Source of the DNA: Sphingomonas endophytica
GTDB lineage: Bacteria > Pseudomonadota > Alphaproteobacteria > Sphingomonadales > Sphingomonadaceae
NCBI RefSeq assembly: GCF_014199415.1
Contig: NZ_JACIJN010000005.1
Coordinates: forward strand, 1-64,000
Length of the DNA stretch: 64,000 bases
Direction of reading: 5' to 3'
Shown: one piece after another, positions 61,438 to 64,000 of the stretch
Layout: each line of letters begins with the position of its first letter
Numbering within the stretch: the first letter of the stretch is position 1
Made by a program: the position numbers and the translations under genes
The notes under the pieces: model-generated
What the model was told of the DNA's origin: nothing
Seen by the model: only the letters and a program-made list of their open reading frames with translations
Database searches by the model: none

Positions 61438-63147
61438 ATGAAGGTGACACGCAGGCAGACGCTGGGCGCGGGCGCAACCGCAGCGGCAGTAGCGGCGCTC
61501 CCCGCGGGCGCGGCGACGCCGGGCACCTGCGCCTATGGCACGCGGCCCGGCGGCGCGCGCGCGGTGCGCGTCCCCGCCCCGCGCGCCTTCACCGGCGACT
61601 GGCGCTCGCTGACCAACGGCTACAGCGTCCCGGACTGGTTCCGCGACGCCAAGTTCGGGATCTGGGCGCACTGGACCGCGCAATGCGTCCCCGCCGCGGG
61701 CGACTGGTATGCGCGCAACATGTACCTGCAGGGGTCGTCGCAATATGCGCATCACCTGCAGCATTACGGCCACCCCGCCGACACCGGCTTCTTGGAAATC
61801 CAGAACCGCTGGAAGGCCGAGAAATGGGACCCGGTGCGGCTGATCGACCTCTACCAGAAGGCCGGTGCGCGCTATTTCATGGCGCTGGCCAATCACCACG
61901 ACAATCTCGATTGCTATGCCTCGACGCATCACGCGTGGAACAGCACGCGCGTCGGGCCGAAGCGCGACATTGTCGGGACATGGGAGAAACTGGCGCGCGA
62001 GCGCGGGCTGCGCTTCGGCGTGTCGAACCATTCCGCACACGCCTGGCACTGGAATCAGGCCGCGTACGGCTATGACGCCGAGGGACCGCGGCGCGGGCAG
62101 CGTTATGACGCGTTCCGGCTGACCGCCGCCGACGGCAAGGGCAAATGGTGGGAGGGGCTCGACCCGCAACAGCTCTATACCGGGCGCGACGACATCATGC
62201 CCGACGGGATCGAGACGCTGCTGGAGGCCAATGCGTGGCACGAGGCGCACGACCGGCTGTGGAACGAGGGCACGCCCGCCAATCAGGCGTTCGTGCGCAA
62301 CTGGTATCTGCGCTGTCAGGAGCTGATCGACCGCTATCGCCCCGATCTGGTTTACTTCGACAATTTCGACCTGCCGCTCGAACAGGCCGGGCTCGATATC
62401 ACCGCCTATTTCTACAACCGCAGCATGGCGTGGAACCGTGGGCAGGTGCAGGCAGTGGTGACGGGCAAGAACATCCCGCCGCAGCGCCGGATGGGCGTCG
62501 TCGACGACGTCGAGCGCGGCGGCAAGACCTATATCGAGCGCTTCCCGTGGCAGACCGACACCTGCATCGGCGAATGGCATTACGATCAGGCGGTCTATGA
62601 CGAGGACCGCTACAAGTCCGCCGCGACCGTCATCCATACCTTGTGCGACGTGGTGTCGAAGAACGGCAACCTGATGGTCAACGTGCCGCTGCGCGGCGAC
62701 GGGACGATCGACGACAAGGAAGAGCGGATCGTCGAGGGGATCGCGGCGTGGATGCAGCGCTATGGCGAGGCGATCTACGCGACCCGCCCGTGGCGCGTGC
62801 ATGGCGAGGGGCCGCGCAACGCCGCGGGCGGGCTGTTCTCGGAAGGGGGGCCGAAGTCGCTCTATGGCGCCAAGGACATCCGCTACGTGACCAAGGGCGA
62901 GCGGCTGCACGCGCTGGTGCTCGGCTGGCCGGAGGATGGGGTCGCGCGGCTGACGCTGCTGGCGACGGACAATCGCGTCGGGCGCGGGACGGTGCAGCGC
63001 GTGACGGTGCCGGGCAGCGATGCGCCGCTGCGCTTCGTGCGCACCGGCGACGCGCTGGAGGTGACGCTGCCGCCGGCGCTGCGCAACGACATCGGCATTG
63101 CGCTGATCCTCAGCGGGTCGGGGCTGACCGAAGGATCGGTGGCTTAG
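61438..63147 (+). CDS. Alpha-L-fucosidase (GH29), Tat-exported
   Basis: 569 aa. Tat signal TRRQTLGAGATAAAVAALPA at the start; GGAGAGGAG precedes ATG 61438. GH29 barrel: WFRDAKFGIWAHWTAQCVP, ALANHHDNLDCYAST, then PDLVYFDNFDLPLEQ where the Asp of YFDNFD is the likely nucleophile, and MVNVPLRGDGTID, with a C-terminal beta domain (TLPPALRNDIGIALILSG). It would release alpha-linked L-fucose in the periplasm. No operon partner; a plausible functional neighbour to the GH89 cluster 14 kb away. Confidence 0.9.
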   Translation: MKVTRRQTLGAGATAAAVAALPAGAATPGTCAYGTRPGGARAVRVPAPRAFTGDWRSLTNGYSVPDWFRDAKFGIWAHWTAQCVPAAGDWYARNMYLQGSSQYAHHLQHYGHPADTGFLEIQNRWKAEKWDPVRLIDLYQKAGARYFMALANHHDNLDCYASTHHAWNSTRVGPKRDIVGTWEKLARERGLRFGVSNHSAHAWHWNQAAYGYDAEGPRRGQRYDAFRLTAADGKGKWWEGLDPQQLYTGRDDIMPDGIETLLEANAWHEAHDRLWNEGTPANQAFVRNWYLRCQELIDRYRPDLVYFDNFDLPLEQAGLDITAYFYNRSMAWNRGQVQAVVTGKNIPPQRRMGVVDDVERGGKTYIERFPWQTDTCIGEWHYDQAVYDEDRYKSAATVIHTLCDVVSKNGNLMVNVPLRGDGTIDDKEERIVEGIAAWMQRYGEAIYATRPWRVHGEGPRNAAGGLFSEGGPKSLYGAKDIRYVTKGERLHALVLGWPEDGVARLTLLATDNRVGRGTVQRVTVPGSDAPLRFVRTGDALEVTLPPALRNDIGIALILSGSGLTEGSVA

Positions 63148-63171
63148 GGTCCGACCACGTCACCTTGCCCC

Positions 63172-63200
63172 GTCATTGCGAGCGTAGCGAAGCAATCCAG
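63172..63200. repeat. Inverted-repeat family, single-arm copy
   Basis: Matches the left arm of the element at 173-247 (GTCATTGCGAGCGTAGCGAA...). It is in the 283-base gap after the GH29 gene. The same gap holds a second short hairpin, CCGGATCACGTCCGG at 63266-63280, and nothing else recognisable. Confidence 0.65.
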
Positions 63201-63430
63201 AGCCGGACCATGACCCCCTGCGCCGGGCCCCACCCCTCTCGAGCGATCGAAGAAGAAGCGGGATCCCGGATCACGTCCGGGATGACGGGTAGAGCAAGGT
63301 GGCGGTTTGAACATCGACCTTAACGCAGGATAACGGACGCATTCAGTTTCCGCTCAATCGCGCGAGTTTATCCCCGTCAGTGTCGCAGCCGCTCGGGCCT
63401 GCGTCGGTGATGCGTGAGGGGAGCTGGATC

Positions 63431-63898
63431 ATGTGGAAGAAGATCTCGGTCGGTTTCGGATCGGTGGCGCTGGCGATGGCCGCGCTGACCCCGGTCGCGG
63501 CGCAGGCGCAGCGGTGGGTCGAGCGCGACTTTTACGAGCGCGAGTATCGCGGCTATGACGACGACGGCTATCGCAACCATGACCGCGCCTATCGCGACGC
63601 CTATCAAGACGGCTGGAACCGTGGCCCGCGCTATGCCGAATATGACCGCGGCGGCTATGACCGCGACGATCGCGGTTATTACCGCAACGACCGCGACGAT
63701 CGCCGCTATTCGTACCCCGCCCGGTGCCAGAACGGTACGACCGGCACGCTGCTGGGCGCGATCGCGGGCGGGCTGCTCGGCCGCACGATCGACCGGCGTG
63801 GCGACCGCACGCTCGGCACGGTGATCGGCGCGGGTGCGGGCGCGCTGGCGGGCAATGCGGTCGAGCGCTCGGACAACCCGCGCTACTGCCAGCGCTGA
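63431..63898 (+). CDS. Glycine-zipper 2TM outer-membrane-type protein
   Basis: 155 aa from ATG 63431, with GAGGGGAG at good spacing; upstream in-frame Met codons are less likely. Signal peptide ending AAQAQ, then an Asp/Arg/Tyr-rich linker with repeated YDRDDRGYY-like units, then GTLLGAIAGGLLGRTID and LGTVIGAGAGALAGNAVE, the paired glycine-zipper helices of the Rick_17kDa/SlyB-type family. Two Cys (ARCQNG and YCQR) bracket the zipper. Envelope protein of unclear role. Confidence 0.85.
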   Translation: MWKKISVGFGSVALAMAALTPVAAQAQRWVERDFYEREYRGYDDDGYRNHDRAYRDAYQDGWNRGPRYAEYDRGGYDRDDRGYYRNDRDDRRYSYPARCQNGTTGTLLGAIAGGLLGRTIDRRGDRTLGTVIGAGAGALAGNAVERSDNPRYCQR

Positions 63899-63924
63899 GC
63901 CGCGCGCCGTCGCGTCGCGGCGAT

Positions 63925-63952
63925 GGGCCCCCTCCCGACCGGGAGGGGGCCC
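63925..63952 (+). terminator. Rho-independent terminator
   Basis: Perfect 12-bp stem GGGCCCCCTCCC/GGGAGGGGGCCC with loop GACC, followed by TTTCC. It lies 27 bases after the glycine-zipper gene. Confidence 0.8.
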
Positions 63953-64000
63953 TTTCCGTTGCATGGCACCTTAACGCTTGCCGCACGCCCGGATTGATGC

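Overview
The window is high-GC (mostly GC-rich codons, many GTG/TTG starts, long antisense open frames). It is dense in TonB-dependent receptors (three intact, one broken), ECF sigma/FecR regulation, secreted glycoside hydrolases and NodT/RND efflux. This points to a sphingomonad-type alphaproteobacterium (Sphingomonas or close relative). That placement is inferred from gene content and style; no rRNA is present.

Layout. (1) 1-8.9 kb, core-like: two inverted-repeat elements, then a cluster equivalent to E. coli yjfK / yjfI-yjfJ-yjfC (DUF2491, DUF2170, PspA-like protein, glutathionylspermidine-synthase-like ATP-grasp), a VOC protein, a 1105-aa GH18-CE4-GT2 fusion and a Crp/Fnr regulator. (2) 9-13.6 kb: a beta-propeller/amidohydrolase fusion, an orphan receiver and a decayed receiver, then tRNA-Gly(CCC). 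(3) 13.67-41.73 kb: a candidate integrated island. It starts at the tRNA-Gly 3' end with a tyrosine integrase, and a 16-bp direct repeat of the tRNA 3' end (13670-13685 and 41715-41730) marks the likely far end. Inside are a graveyard of phage fragments (15-20.2 kb: SGNH hydrolase stubs, SRAP stub, Dam with an amber codon, P2-type tail completion and sheath stubs), a broken TonB receptor, a MerR/CDF metal-efflux pair, a protease-associated import locus, a TonB receptor/GDPD/MFS/ROK locus, and a broken formylglycine-enzyme/sulfatase pair. (4) 42-64 kb, core-like: a phosphodiesterase lipoprotein, a GH89/HGSNAT-like pair with a TonB receptor, a heavy-metal RND efflux operon with a divergent two-component system, an S15-type acyl hydrolase, a GH29 fucosidase and a glycine-zipper protein.

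The most notable system is at 22.5-33.1 kb. One translationally coupled minus-strand operon runs: STN-domain TonB receptor, M16 zinc protease, SbmA/YddA-type ABC transporter, ExbB, ExbD, TonB. It is followed by an ECF sigma factor and a FecR anti-sigma. The receptor/M16/ABC set corresponds to the Fus/PqqL-YddAB protease-associated import systems that take up a whole protein to obtain iron. Here it carries its own energising complex and signalling circuit. The M16 gene has a one-base frameshift as read, and its inferred N-terminus has no visible signal peptide.

Several genes are broken by apparent one-base losses in or beside short homopolymers (M16, FGE, the receptor stub at 20 kb, possibly a phage gene). 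These could be real decay or residual sequencing error, and read-level data would separate the two.
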